From the NCBI GenBank assembly GCA_017985675.1, contig JAGNXB010000021.1, positions 1-37,922 of the forward strand: DNA of 37,922 bases, read 5' to 3'. A program made the position numbers and the translations under genes. The first letter of the stretch is position 1; each line of letters starts with the position of its first letter. The notes beneath the pieces are model-generated. The model was not told where the DNA came from and ran no database searches. It saw nothing but the letters and a program-made list of their open reading frames with translations. Of this stretch, positions 30,542 to 37,922 are shown in pieces. The DNA is from Saprospiraceae bacterium (GTDB taxonomy: Bacteria > Bacteroidota > Bacteroidia > Chitinophagales > Saprospiraceae).

Positions 30542-32374
30542 ATGGGATACCGTAGTTTACAGTGCTGTGTGACTGATTTAGAAAAACGTGGTCAATTAAT
30601 ACGCATACCTTTTGAAACGGATCCCAATCTTGAAATGGCTGAAATACATCGCAGGGTGTTTGATGCAGGTGGGCCGGCGATACTTTTTGAACGCGTAAAA
30701 GGCTCCCCTTTCCCTGCCCTCTCTAATTTGTATGGAACATATGGGCGTACACGATTTTTATTTAGACACAGCATCCGCAATGTAGAAAATGTAATCCGGA
30801 TAAAAGCGGATCCGACGCGAATACTGCGAACCCCCCTGCACTATTGGAAAACGCCTTTTGCCGCACTAAAGGGACTTCCGATAAAAAGAAAACGGGGACC
30901 TGTGTTATACGGCAAAACCCAAATTGACCAATTGCCGCAAATTATCAGTTGGCCTCGAGATGGTGGCGCATTTATCACGCTACCGCAAGTATTGACATTT
31001 CCACCCGGACCAAAACGGATCATGCAATCCAATATGGGCATGTATCGGATTCAAATTTCGGGAAATGATTATGCACCCAACAAGGAGATTGGACTGCACT
31101 ATCAGATTCATCGGGGAATAGGCGTGCATCATACCCTATACAATGATAGTGACGAGCCTTTTCGGGCCACAATCAATGTGGGTGGTCCACCAGCTAACAC
31201 ATTTGCTGCTATCATGCCCCTTCCCGAAGGTTTGTCCGAATTAACTTTTGCCGGTATGCTTAATGGGCACCGATTCCCGTACCATATTCGGGATGGTCAT
31301 TTCATTGCCAATGAAGCCGACTTTTGCATTACTGGCACAATCCGAAAATCCGGACTAAAACCGGAAGGTCCTTTTGGTGACCATCTTGGTTATTATAGTC
31401 TTACCCATGATTTTCCAGTAATGGATGTCGAACAGGTTTATCATCGCAAGGATGCAATTTGGCATTTTACAGTTGTTGGTCGGCCGCCCCAGGAAGATTC
31501 TTTTTTTGGAAAATTAATCCATGATATAGCCGGTGAATTAATTCCACAAGAATTTCCGGGCATAAAAGAAGTGAATGCAGTAGATGCTTCGGGTGTGCAT
31601 CCACTGCTCCTTGCTATAGGTACCGAACGATATATGCCTTTCCGTACACCAGGGCCCGAAGAAATTTTGACACAGGCCAACCATTTATTGGGTAAAGGAC
31701 AGACTACGCTTGCCAAGTTTTTAATCATAGCCAATTCACTGGATAACCCGGGATTAAATACCCATGATATACGTGGCTTTTTAGGGCATGTACTTTCCCG
31801 GGTTCGATGGGAACGCGACTTACACTTTCAGACAAACACGACTATGGATACCCTGGATTATTCAGGGGATGGCTGGAATGCAGGATCAAAGGTTGTCATC
31901 GCTTGTAGGGGCCAGGCCATTCGGGAGCTAGGCACTTCTCCCCCATCAGGTCTTCATTTGCCCACAGGATGGACGGATGTGAAAATCGGATTGCCCGGCA
32001 TCCTTTTTTTATCAGGACAAAAATTCACTGATTATTCCAAAGCCTCAGCAGAAATGGAAGAGCTAGCCGGTTTCCTGGCTACTTCAAATGTGGCGATGTT
32101 TCCTTTGATCGTCATACAGGATGATGCTGTTTTTGCTGCTTCGAATCTGAATAACTTTTTATGGACCACGTTCACCCGCACTAATCCCTCGCATGATATA
32201 TATGGTGTAAATGCATTTCAGTATTTCAAACATTGGGGTTGTCGGGGTTCGCTCATTATGGATGCCCGCACCAAACCACACCATGCACCCGTACTGGAAA
32301 CAGATCCGGTGGTGTCAAGCAAAGTCGATGAATATTTTAAAGCGGGAGGTCTACTGGCCCACATCCTGAAATAA
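30542..32374 (+). CDS. UbiD-family prenylated-FMN decarboxylase
   Basis: A 610-residue UbiD-family protein. Such enzymes use prenylated FMN, made by a UbiX partner not seen here, to decarboxylate aromatic or unsaturated acids. Core motifs are MGMYRIQISGNDYAPNKEIGLHYQIHRG, EADFCITGTI, PEGPFGDHLGYYSLTHDFPV (catalytic acidic residues) and YHRKDAIWHFTVVGRPPQEDSF. These resemble the ubiquinone-pathway enzyme rather than the phenylacrylate-type relatives, but the protein is longer than the roughly 490-residue E. coli UbiD, mostly by a C-terminal extension. Bacteroidota generally use menaquinone, so the substrate is unknown. Three bases separate it from the next gene. Confidence 0.9.
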   Translation: MGYRSLQCCVTDLEKRGQLIRIPFETDPNLEMAEIHRRVFDAGGPAILFERVKGSPFPALSNLYGTYGRTRFLFRHSIRNVENVIRIKADPTRILRTPLHYWKTPFAALKGLPIKRKRGPVLYGKTQIDQLPQIISWPRDGGAFITLPQVLTFPPGPKRIMQSNMGMYRIQISGNDYAPNKEIGLHYQIHRGIGVHHTLYNDSDEPFRATINVGGPPANTFAAIMPLPEGLSELTFAGMLNGHRFPYHIRDGHFIANEADFCITGTIRKSGLKPEGPFGDHLGYYSLTHDFPVMDVEQVYHRKDAIWHFTVVGRPPQEDSFFGKLIHDIAGELIPQEFPGIKEVNAVDASGVHPLLLAIGTERYMPFRTPGPEEILTQANHLLGKGQTTLAKFLIIANSLDNPGLNTHDIRGFLGHVLSRVRWERDLHFQTNTTMDTLDYSGDGWNAGSKVVIACRGQAIRELGTSPPSGLHLPTGWTDVKIGLPGILFLSGQKFTDYSKASAEMEELAGFLATSNVAMFPLIVIQDDAVFAASNLNNFLWTTFTRTNPSHDIYGVNAFQYFKHWGCRGSLIMDARTKPHHAPVLETDPVVSSKVDEYFKAGGLLAHILK

Positions 32375-32377
32375 AAC

Positions 32378-33733
32378 ATGGAATTACCTGACGCTTTTGA
32401 AGACCAGATGCGCCAAATCCTGGGTACCAGTTATGGCGCATTCAGGGAAAGCCTGGACGAGCCGTCACCGACCAGTATCCGGCTTAATCCGCTAAAAAGG
32501 GTTGAAGGTCTTCGAATAAATGAGCCGGTTCCCTGGTGTACAGATGGATTTTATCTGGAACATCGTCCGGTATTCACACTGGATCCTTTATTCCATGCAG
32601 GCGCATTTTATGTCCAGGAGGCATCGTCCATGGTCATTGAACGGCTATTTCAACATATTCCAAAAAGTGATAAGCCACTTGCTGTCCTCGATCTTTGTGC
32701 TGCGCCTGGTGGAAAAACGACACACCTCCTTTCTCTTATTTCGCCAAAGGATATCCTTATTGCCAACGAAGTACATCCACAGAGGGCGATCGTACTGGAG
32801 GAAAATCTTACCCGTTGGGGAAATCCCAATGTTTTAGTCACAAAAATGGCAGCACATCAGCTTGCTGCACAGTGGTACGAAATCTTTGATGTGATACTGG
32901 TGGATGCACCGTGTTCGGGTGAGGGCATGTTTCGGAAAGATATGCTTAGCATCAAAGAATGGTCGGCCGAAAATATTGAGCGATGTGTGATAAGGCAACA
33001 GGATATCCTTCTGCATGCCATGAATATGTTGGCGCCAGGGGGCCATCTCATCTATTCCACCTGTACCTATAATACTAAAGAAAATGAAGCGCAGGTGCAA
33101 TGGATGTTGACCCAAAGCCCAATGGAAATCAACTTGCCAGAGCAAGCACCCGTAGGAGGTATTTTGAAGAATACAGAAGGATTTCGATGTTATCCACATC
33201 TGGTAAAAGGCGAAGGATTTTTTTGTAGCATGTTGCAAAAAACCACTTCTTCGGGGCGTAAGGATCTCGGATACTTTAAACCTTATGTATTAAAACCTGC
33301 CTTATTTGATAAAAAATTAATTCGGCAGGAGGACATCTCCTATGTGGACCAAAAAGTATCGTTGCGACTATTGGAAGGAAAAAACGAAACGATCAAGCTA
33401 TATCCAGAACAATTATTGGAAAGCCATTATGATTTAATTTTATCTAAATCTATTTCAAAAAGTGGCATTATCGCCGGTCATTTTAAAGGAAGGACACTTT
33501 TTGTACCCGATCACGAATTGGCGATGAGTTCTCTTTTGTCTGCCGAAGTGGCGCATTTAGATACCACGAATGACCAGGCAATAGATTACCTGCGAAAGGT
33601 AAGTTTAGATGTCTTCAACGCAAAACCCGGATACCAGGTTATCCGTTTTGAGCAGCAAACATTAGGCTGGATAAAATGTATTCCTGGCCGGATAAATAAT
33701 TTATTGCCCAATCATTTACGTATAAGAATGTGA
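32378..33733 (+). CDS. RsmF-like rRNA (cytosine-C5) methyltransferase
   Basis: A 451-residue NOL1/NOP2/Sun-type RNA m5C methyltransferase. The SAM site is VLDLCAAPGGKTTHLL (about 103-118), and the two functional cysteines are Cys179 in VDAPCSGEGMFRK and Cys229 in YSTCTYNTKENE. The N-terminal SIRLNPLK segment and a C-terminal extension of about 190 residues (HYDLILSKSIS, YQVIRFEQQTLGWIKCIPGRINNLLP) match the RsmF architecture, where the tail is a PUA-like RNA-binding region. Targets such as 16S rRNA C1407 are inferred from the family. It is probably cotranscribed with ubiD, 3 bases upstream. Confidence 0.92.
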   Translation: MELPDAFEDQMRQILGTSYGAFRESLDEPSPTSIRLNPLKRVEGLRINEPVPWCTDGFYLEHRPVFTLDPLFHAGAFYVQEASSMVIERLFQHIPKSDKPLAVLDLCAAPGGKTTHLLSLISPKDILIANEVHPQRAIVLEENLTRWGNPNVLVTKMAAHQLAAQWYEIFDVILVDAPCSGEGMFRKDMLSIKEWSAENIERCVIRQQDILLHAMNMLAPGGHLIYSTCTYNTKENEAQVQWMLTQSPMEINLPEQAPVGGILKNTEGFRCYPHLVKGEGFFCSMLQKTTSSGRKDLGYFKPYVLKPALFDKKLIRQEDISYVDQKVSLRLLEGKNETIKLYPEQLLESHYDLILSKSISKSGIIAGHFKGRTLFVPDHELAMSSLLSAEVAHLDTTNDQAIDYLRKVSLDVFNAKPGYQVIRFEQQTLGWIKCIPGRINNLLPNHLRIRM

Positions 33734-33785
33734 GCTATTTGTGACTTACAACAATAGCCGGGCAATCCACAAACGGTACAACCTT

Positions 33786-33818
33786 AAAAAATTGAAAACC
33801 CCGGTAATTCAATTTTTT
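33786..33818 (+). terminator. Possible weak terminator between rsmF-like and symporter genes
   Basis: AAAAAATTGAA (33786-33796) pairs with TTCAATTTTTT (33808-33818) around an 11-base loop, with a T-run inside and after the right arm. The stem is AT-rich, so efficiency would be low. It lies 53 bases after the upstream stop codon. Confidence 0.45.
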
Positions 33819-33857
33819 TAATACCTTAAGCCGCCAAAACAAATAAAGCACCGGCTT

Positions 33858-35453
33858 ATGAACCAAAAATTACTCTCCCTGGTTGGGCTGATTGGAGCCT
33901 TTTTATTCCCTTTTCAAGGTCATGCTAGTGGGCTGGATGAATGGATTAACAATAAGGTTCAGCCTGCAACAGACCTGATTGAATCTATTGTCTTTTACAG
34001 TATTCCTATTACAGATGGCATAGCAGTACCTATTGTGCTTATCATTTTAATAGTCGGCGCGAGTTATTTTACTTTTTACTTCAATTTTCCCAGCCTACGC
34101 TACTTTACGACTTCATTGAACATCCTACGAGGCAAATATGCCGGAATAGAAGGGCCAAAAACCCAGGTCTTAAAAACAGATTTAAATGTGGTGGATGGCG
34201 ACATTCCTGAGACGGCAAGGATCGAAGGGCATTCTGGTGAAGTCAGTCACTTCCAGGCGTTGACAGCAGCATTATCTGCTACGGTTGGTCTAGGCAACAT
34301 TGCTGGTGTTGCCATTGCCATTGCGATAGGTGGACCAGGTGCTACATTCTGGATGATTCTGGCCGGATTTTTAGGTATGGCATCAAAATTTACGGAATGT
34401 ACACTTGGGGTAAAATATCGCGATATAGGTCCAACAGGTACCGTTTATGGCGGGCCGATGTATTATTTGCGCAAAGGACTTGCCGAATACAATATGCCTA
34501 TGCTGGGAAAATTTTTAGCCATCTTTTTTGCGGTCATGTGCGTAGGTGGATCGATAGGCGGAGGCAATATGTTCCAGGCAAATCAAGCTGCTGAAATGCT
34601 GGTTGGTACATTCGGATTGGAATCAGGATCTTCCGGCTTCATCATCGGGATCCTTTTTGCTTTATTCACTGGGCTTGTAATCGTGGGGGGCATAAAAAGG
34701 ATAGGAGCATGGACTGAGCGCCTAGTGCCATTTATGATTGGCATTTACATGGTTGCTGGTGTAATCATACTTATTGCAAAATTTGAACTCATTCCTGAAG
34801 CTATCCGATTAATTTTTGAAGGCGCTTTTGCTCCTATGGGAATTACAGGTGGTGTAGTTGGTGTCCTGATTCAGGGTTTTCGACGAGCTGCATTTTCAAA
34901 TGAAGCAGGGGTAGGCTCCGCGGCCATTGCCCACTCTGCCGTAAAAACTAAGTATCCGGCAAGTGAAGGTATGGTATCGTTGATGGAGCCGTTCATTGAT
35001 ACAGTGGTCGTTTGCACAATGACGGCAATAATTATTGTCATTACGAATATAGAGAGTGGATTTCTCACTTATGGTGATGGATCCGGATTAAATGGAGTTT
35101 CCCTTACTGCAACCGCATTCGACACGGTCATTCCACATTTCTCTTACATTCTTACCATTGCTGTTGTATTATTTGCATTTTCAACGATGATTTCCTGGTC
35201 TTATTACGGGCTCCAATCATGGTTATACCTATTTGGAAGAACACGTAAAAATGAGTTAGCATATAAGGGTATGTTCTTGGTCTTTACAATTATTGGCGCA
35301 TCCGTAAGTTTGGGGGCCGTCGTGGGATTTTCAGATGCAATGATTTTTGCTATGGTATTTCCAAACCTAATTGGTGTAGCAATTTTAGCCCCTGAAGTTA
35401 AAAAGGAGGTCAAGCGGTATATGGATGCAATTGGACGCTTACAGTCAAAATAA
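33858..35453 (+). CDS. Alanine/glycine:cation symporter (AGCS family)
   Basis: A 531-residue transporter with about ten to eleven helices that imports alanine or glycine with sodium ions. Family hallmarks are FPSLRYF, SHFQALTAALSATVGLGNIAGVAIAIAIGGPGATFWM, KFTECTLGVKYR, GTVYGGPMYYL, GGIKRIGAWTERLVPFM, GFRRAAFSNEAGVGSAAIAHSA and TMISWSYYGLQSWLYLFG. A short hydrophobic, signal-like stretch (SLVGLIGAFLFPFQGHASG) precedes the conserved core. It is probably a single gene; the following gene is convergent with a 19-base gap. The exact amino acid substrate is unproven. Confidence 0.94.
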   Translation: MNQKLLSLVGLIGAFLFPFQGHASGLDEWINNKVQPATDLIESIVFYSIPITDGIAVPIVLIILIVGASYFTFYFNFPSLRYFTTSLNILRGKYAGIEGPKTQVLKTDLNVVDGDIPETARIEGHSGEVSHFQALTAALSATVGLGNIAGVAIAIAIGGPGATFWMILAGFLGMASKFTECTLGVKYRDIGPTGTVYGGPMYYLRKGLAEYNMPMLGKFLAIFFAVMCVGGSIGGGNMFQANQAAEMLVGTFGLESGSSGFIIGILFALFTGLVIVGGIKRIGAWTERLVPFMIGIYMVAGVIILIAKFELIPEAIRLIFEGAFAPMGITGGVVGVLIQGFRRAAFSNEAGVGSAAIAHSAVKTKYPASEGMVSLMEPFIDTVVVCTMTAIIIVITNIESGFLTYGDGSGLNGVSLTATAFDTVIPHFSYILTIAVVLFAFSTMISWSYYGLQSWLYLFGRTRKNELAYKGMFLVFTIIGASVSLGAVVGFSDAMIFAMVFPNLIGVAILAPEVKKEVKRYMDAIGRLQSK

Positions 35454-35472
35454 ATTGGCTTTTCCTGGTGTA

Positions 35473-36429
35473 TCAAGTAGCAAAAAAACTACGCACCTCC
35501 TCCCATGTGGCTGGTGCTTTTGCTAATCTGTAATGGCCTAATCCATGGGTGGTGATGTATTGTGCACCGGGGATGGCATCTACAATTCGTTGGGCCTCCC
35601 ATAAGGGAACGATCTGGTCCTCGCTATCATGGATCACCAGAAATTTGACCTTCAGCCGAGGCCCGATATTGTAGATTTCTGAATCTTCCACTGGATGGCC
35701 CAGGCGGTTGACGGCAAGTTGATGTGCCGCTTGAATTAATGCTTCACTCGCACCAATTTTGGAAAAAAATTCTGAAAATATCCTTGTTATACTTGCTGGA
35801 ACTGCAAGGAGTACTATTTTTTTCAACTGCCATTGATGGTCCAGATAACCCATTGCGTAAGTTATCGCTCTACCTCCAAAAGAATGCGCAATGGCGCCGG
35901 AAAATGGTCCCACTTTTTGTTCGACATCAAGTATAGCTTGAGCATATTCAGTGATTGTCATCCGATATCCGGATGATTCTCCATGGCCCGGGGCATCCAT
36001 GGCAACCACCTGGATACCTTCACCTAATAAAATGGGGACGAAGTATCGCAAGGCGGTGCCCCGGGATTGCCATCCATGAAGCAACAAAATTCTTCGTTCG
36101 CCATTTCCCCAAGTGTAAGTCCGAATCTGCTTATCTCCTGACATAACCCAACTACGTTGTGCCGATCTCAACAATTCATCTTCCCTAAAATGTTTTGCTC
36201 TGCGCCCTGGCAAACTAAAAAGAAAAAGTGTGCATCGCGCGGCGAAACCAGCAGAGATCAGACTAAGTCCTCTAATGAAAAATCCCAATAATTTAAGGCC
36301 GGGAATTGGTCTAACTTCCTGGTCTGGTTTCAAATTGGTTCCTTTCGATGCTGCATTCATAGAATCTGTAATAACTTTAAAGCCGTGCAAATATCCGCTA
36401 TCTTTACCGGGAAGCCAGACTTTTGCCAT
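35473..36429 (-). CDS. Alpha/beta hydrolase
   Basis: A 318-residue alpha/beta-hydrolase-fold protein. Seen in order: oxyanion region LLLHGWQSRG, strand VVAMDAPGHGESSG, nucleophile elbow IAHSFGGRA (Ser in AHSFG, close to GxSxG), acid in VIHDSEDQIVP and catalytic His in GLGHYRL, so the triad is complete. An N-terminal stretch with a hydrophobic segment (LKLLGFFIRGLSLISAGFAARCTLFLFSLPG) suggests membrane association. The ATG at 36429 is preferred to an upstream GTG at 36456 that would overlap folK. Substrate unknown; esterase or thioesterase activity is likely. It is divergent from folK with 13 bp between start codons. Confidence 0.88.
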   Translation of the reverse strand: MAKVWLPGKDSGYLHGFKVITDSMNAASKGTNLKPDQEVRPIPGLKLLGFFIRGLSLISAGFAARCTLFLFSLPGRRAKHFREDELLRSAQRSWVMSGDKQIRTYTWGNGERRILLLHGWQSRGTALRYFVPILLGEGIQVVAMDAPGHGESSGYRMTITEYAQAILDVEQKVGPFSGAIAHSFGGRAITYAMGYLDHQWQLKKIVLLAVPASITRIFSEFFSKIGASEALIQAAHQLAVNRLGHPVEDSEIYNIGPRLKVKFLVIHDSEDQIVPLWEAQRIVDAIPGAQYITTHGLGHYRLAKAPATWEEVRSFFAT

Positions 36430-36442
36430 AAACCTTAGCTGA

Positions 36443-36955
36443 ATGGTGCCAAACACAACTCAAAACGTACTTGTTTATATTGGACTGGGTGCCAACACTG
36501 GCGACCCTGTATTACAACTCAGCGAGGCTCGGGCATCTATCGAAGTAAACGTAGGTCACATCGTTTCTGCATCCAGAGAATATTTGTCCGAACCCTGGGG
36601 CGAGCCAAACCAGCCCTGGTTTAGAAATCAGGTTATCGTTGTGGAATCATCTTTGAAACCGGAATCTGTGATGATGCATTGTCTGGACATTGAATCTAAA
36701 ATGGGCAGAGAACGTCATCTGCCAAATGCTCCCCGTCCGATTGATCTGGACATTTTATTTTATGGCGATCGCATTATTAAATCCCCTTCTCTTGAAGTAC
36801 CACATCCACGTTTTCATCAACGTAATTTTGTACTCATCCCAATGATGGAAATTGCGGCCGATTTTGTTGATCCCCGATCAGGACAAACTATTGAAGAACT
36901 GTATCTTGCTAACCAGGACCTCCTTGAGGTTTGCCTCCCTGAAGAAAACGTATGA
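36443..36955 (+). CDS. folK: 2-amino-4-hydroxy-6-hydroxymethyldihydropteridine diphosphokinase
   Basis: A 170-residue HPPK that transfers pyrophosphate from ATP to the pterin in folate synthesis. Motifs are VYIGLGANTGDP at the start, SREYLSEPWGEPNQPWFRNQVI and the signature MGRERHLPNAPRPIDLDILFYGD with the two Mg-binding Asp residues, then VPHPRFHQRNFVLIPMMEIA. Length is normal for a stand-alone enzyme. Its stop overlaps the next start by 4 bases, so folK and the nucleoside kinase are translationally coupled; such pairs are frequent in Bacteroidota. Confidence 0.96.
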   Translation: MVPNTTQNVLVYIGLGANTGDPVLQLSEARASIEVNVGHIVSASREYLSEPWGEPNQPWFRNQVIVVESSLKPESVMMHCLDIESKMGRERHLPNAPRPIDLDILFYGDRIIKSPSLEVPHPRFHQRNFVLIPMMEIAADFVDPRSGQTIEELYLANQDLLEVCLPEENV

Positions 36956-37602
36956 GCCTGCCTAAAATACCCTATAGTTACATTGCCATAGAGGGCAACA
37001 TCGGGTCGGGAAAAACCACCTTTTCTGAAATGATCGGAAGAGATTATGGTTGTAAACTTATCCTCGAACAGTTTGCTGACAACCCATTTCTGCCCCATTT
37101 TTACCAGGATCCGCTTCGGTATGGCTTTCCACTGGAATTGTTTTTTATGACCGAGCGGTACAAACAATTACAAGCACTGGGTACGCAACAAGACTTGTTT
37201 TACAGTTTTCTTGTTGCGGATTATGCTTTTGTAAAAACGTTACTCTTTGCACGAAATAATCTCCCAGTTGATGAATTCCGAATTTTCCAAAAACTATGGC
37301 TAGTACTGGAGGCCAACTTACCCAAGCCTGAGCTCATTGTTTATCTCCACCGGCCCTTGCCCGTTCTTTTGGATCATATTGAAAAAAGAGGACGTTCCTA
37401 TGAAAAGAGCATACCTGCCGATTATCTCAAAAAGGTTCAGGATGTCTACTTCGAATATTTTAGAAATGAATCCCAAATTCCGGTGCTCATTTTCGACATG
37501 CAAGAAGCAAATCTTCATGAAAATGAGGCTTACTACCATGAAATGCTTCGTATCATATCAGGACCTCAACGACCAGGAATCCAACATATTACCATCCACT
37601 AA
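36952..37602 (+). CDS. Deoxynucleoside kinase
   Basis: A 216-residue kinase of the dNK/dGK-dCK family, salvaging deoxynucleosides. The P-loop is GNIGSGKTT (about 15-23), followed by ILEQFADNPFLPHFYQDP, with Glu as the usual base region, FFMTERYKQL and the LID-region arginines in HIEKRGRSYEKSI. It overlaps folK by 4 bases. The preferred base (purine or pyrimidine) cannot be read from the sequence. Its stop codon abuts that of the convergent peptidase gene with no bases between, so no terminator separates them. Confidence 0.93.
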   Translation: MSLPKIPYSYIAIEGNIGSGKTTFSEMIGRDYGCKLILEQFADNPFLPHFYQDPLRYGFPLELFFMTERYKQLQALGTQQDLFYSFLVADYAFVKTLLFARNNLPVDEFRIFQKLWLVLEANLPKPELIVYLHRPLPVLLDHIEKRGRSYEKSIPADYLKKVQDVYFEYFRNESQIPVLIFDMQEANLHENEAYYHEMLRIISGPQRPGIQHITIH

Positions 37603-37922
37603 TCAGGCTTTTTCGGCCCATATAGTTGCCAGGTTGATCACTGTTTGGGTGGCCTTTTCCATATCCTGCACTGTACACCATTCTTGTTTGGAATGAAAGG
37701 CATGTTCGCCAGCAAATATATTCGGACATGGCAAGCCCATGAAGGAAAGCCTGGACCCATCTGTTCCACCCCGGATGCTGGACTGATGGGGCGTGAGACC
37801 TGACCTCCGAATGGCTTCCACAGCATAATCCACAACTTGCGGGTGTTGATCAAGCACTTCCTTCATATTCCGATATTGCTCAGATACCTTCAGTTCGAAA
37901 GAAGCTTTTGGAAAAGAGGAAA
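37603..37922 (-). CDS. pepT: Peptidase T (tripeptide aminopeptidase), C-terminal part
   Basis: The 3' end of a gene running off the right edge; the frame is open to base 37920. The 105 visible residues include ELKVSEQYRNMKEVL, then SSIRGGTDGSRLSFMGLPCP and NIFAGEHAFHSKQEW, a hallmark of M20B peptidase T, which removes the N-terminal residue of tripeptides using two zinc ions. The His in EHAFHSK is a metal-ligand candidate. The rest of the active site lies outside the window. Confidence 0.92.
   Translation of the reverse strand, partial: SSFPKASFELKVSEQYRNMKEVLDQHPQVVDYAVEAIRRSGLTPHQSSIRGGTDGSRLSFMGLPCPNIFAGEHAFHSKQEWCTVQDMEKATQTVINLATIWAEKA

Noticed and set aside
1..37922. Mobile elements, prophage or CRISPR arrays
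   Set aside because: No transposase, integrase, phage structural gene, attachment-site pair or regularly spaced repeats were seen.

Overview
The window is chromosomal DNA from a member of the Bacteroidota. This rests on the Bacteroidetes-type promoters (TTG/TTTG, about 19-20 nt spacer, TAnnTTTG) found before several genes, on an alternative complex III (act) plus aa3 oxidase cluster in the order typical of that phylum, on PorT-like outer-membrane barrels, and on GH92/GH2 glycan enzymes. A saprospirian lineage is a guess from overall gene style, not a demonstrated assignment. I see no transposases, phage genes, CRISPR arrays or rRNA.

Layout. 1-9108 is a glycan-oriented segment: the 3' end of a glycosylasparaginase-type Ntn hydrolase, two small lipoproteins, a secreted WCGWC thioredoxin, an HTH-Fic protein with its own operator/promoter, a GH2 beta-mannosidase and CutC (minus strand), and a GH92 alpha-mannosidase with a C-terminal F5/8 domain (plus strand). 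9334-13166 holds three small outer-membrane barrel genes, tRNA-Arg(TCT), a uracil-DNA glycosylase whose start codon shares a base with the tRNA CCA end, and a DUF423 membrane protein.

13181-29573 is one 16.4-kb minus-strand respiratory supra-operon of 15 genes: actA-B-C-D-E-F, cox2-cox1-ctaB-cox3-cox3-cox4, then a Sco-like protein, a DUF420 protein and a tiny CPMC membrane protein. It has a good promoter at 29603-29633 and a strong terminator at 13135-13166. Menaquinol electrons would enter through ActB/ActC/ActF, pass the ActA and ActE hemes, and reach the CuA of subunit II. The standout feature is that subunit II carries a C-terminal OmpA-like peptidoglycan-binding domain, which could anchor the oxidase (or an ACIII-aa3 supercomplex) to the cell wall. 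The Sco-like protein has lost all cysteines, so it cannot carry copper in the usual way.

29677-37922 is housekeeping: thymidylate synthase, a UbiD-family decarboxylase, an rRNA m5C methyltransferase, an alanine/glycine:cation symporter, an alpha/beta hydrolase, folK, a deoxynucleoside kinase and the C-terminal end of peptidase T.
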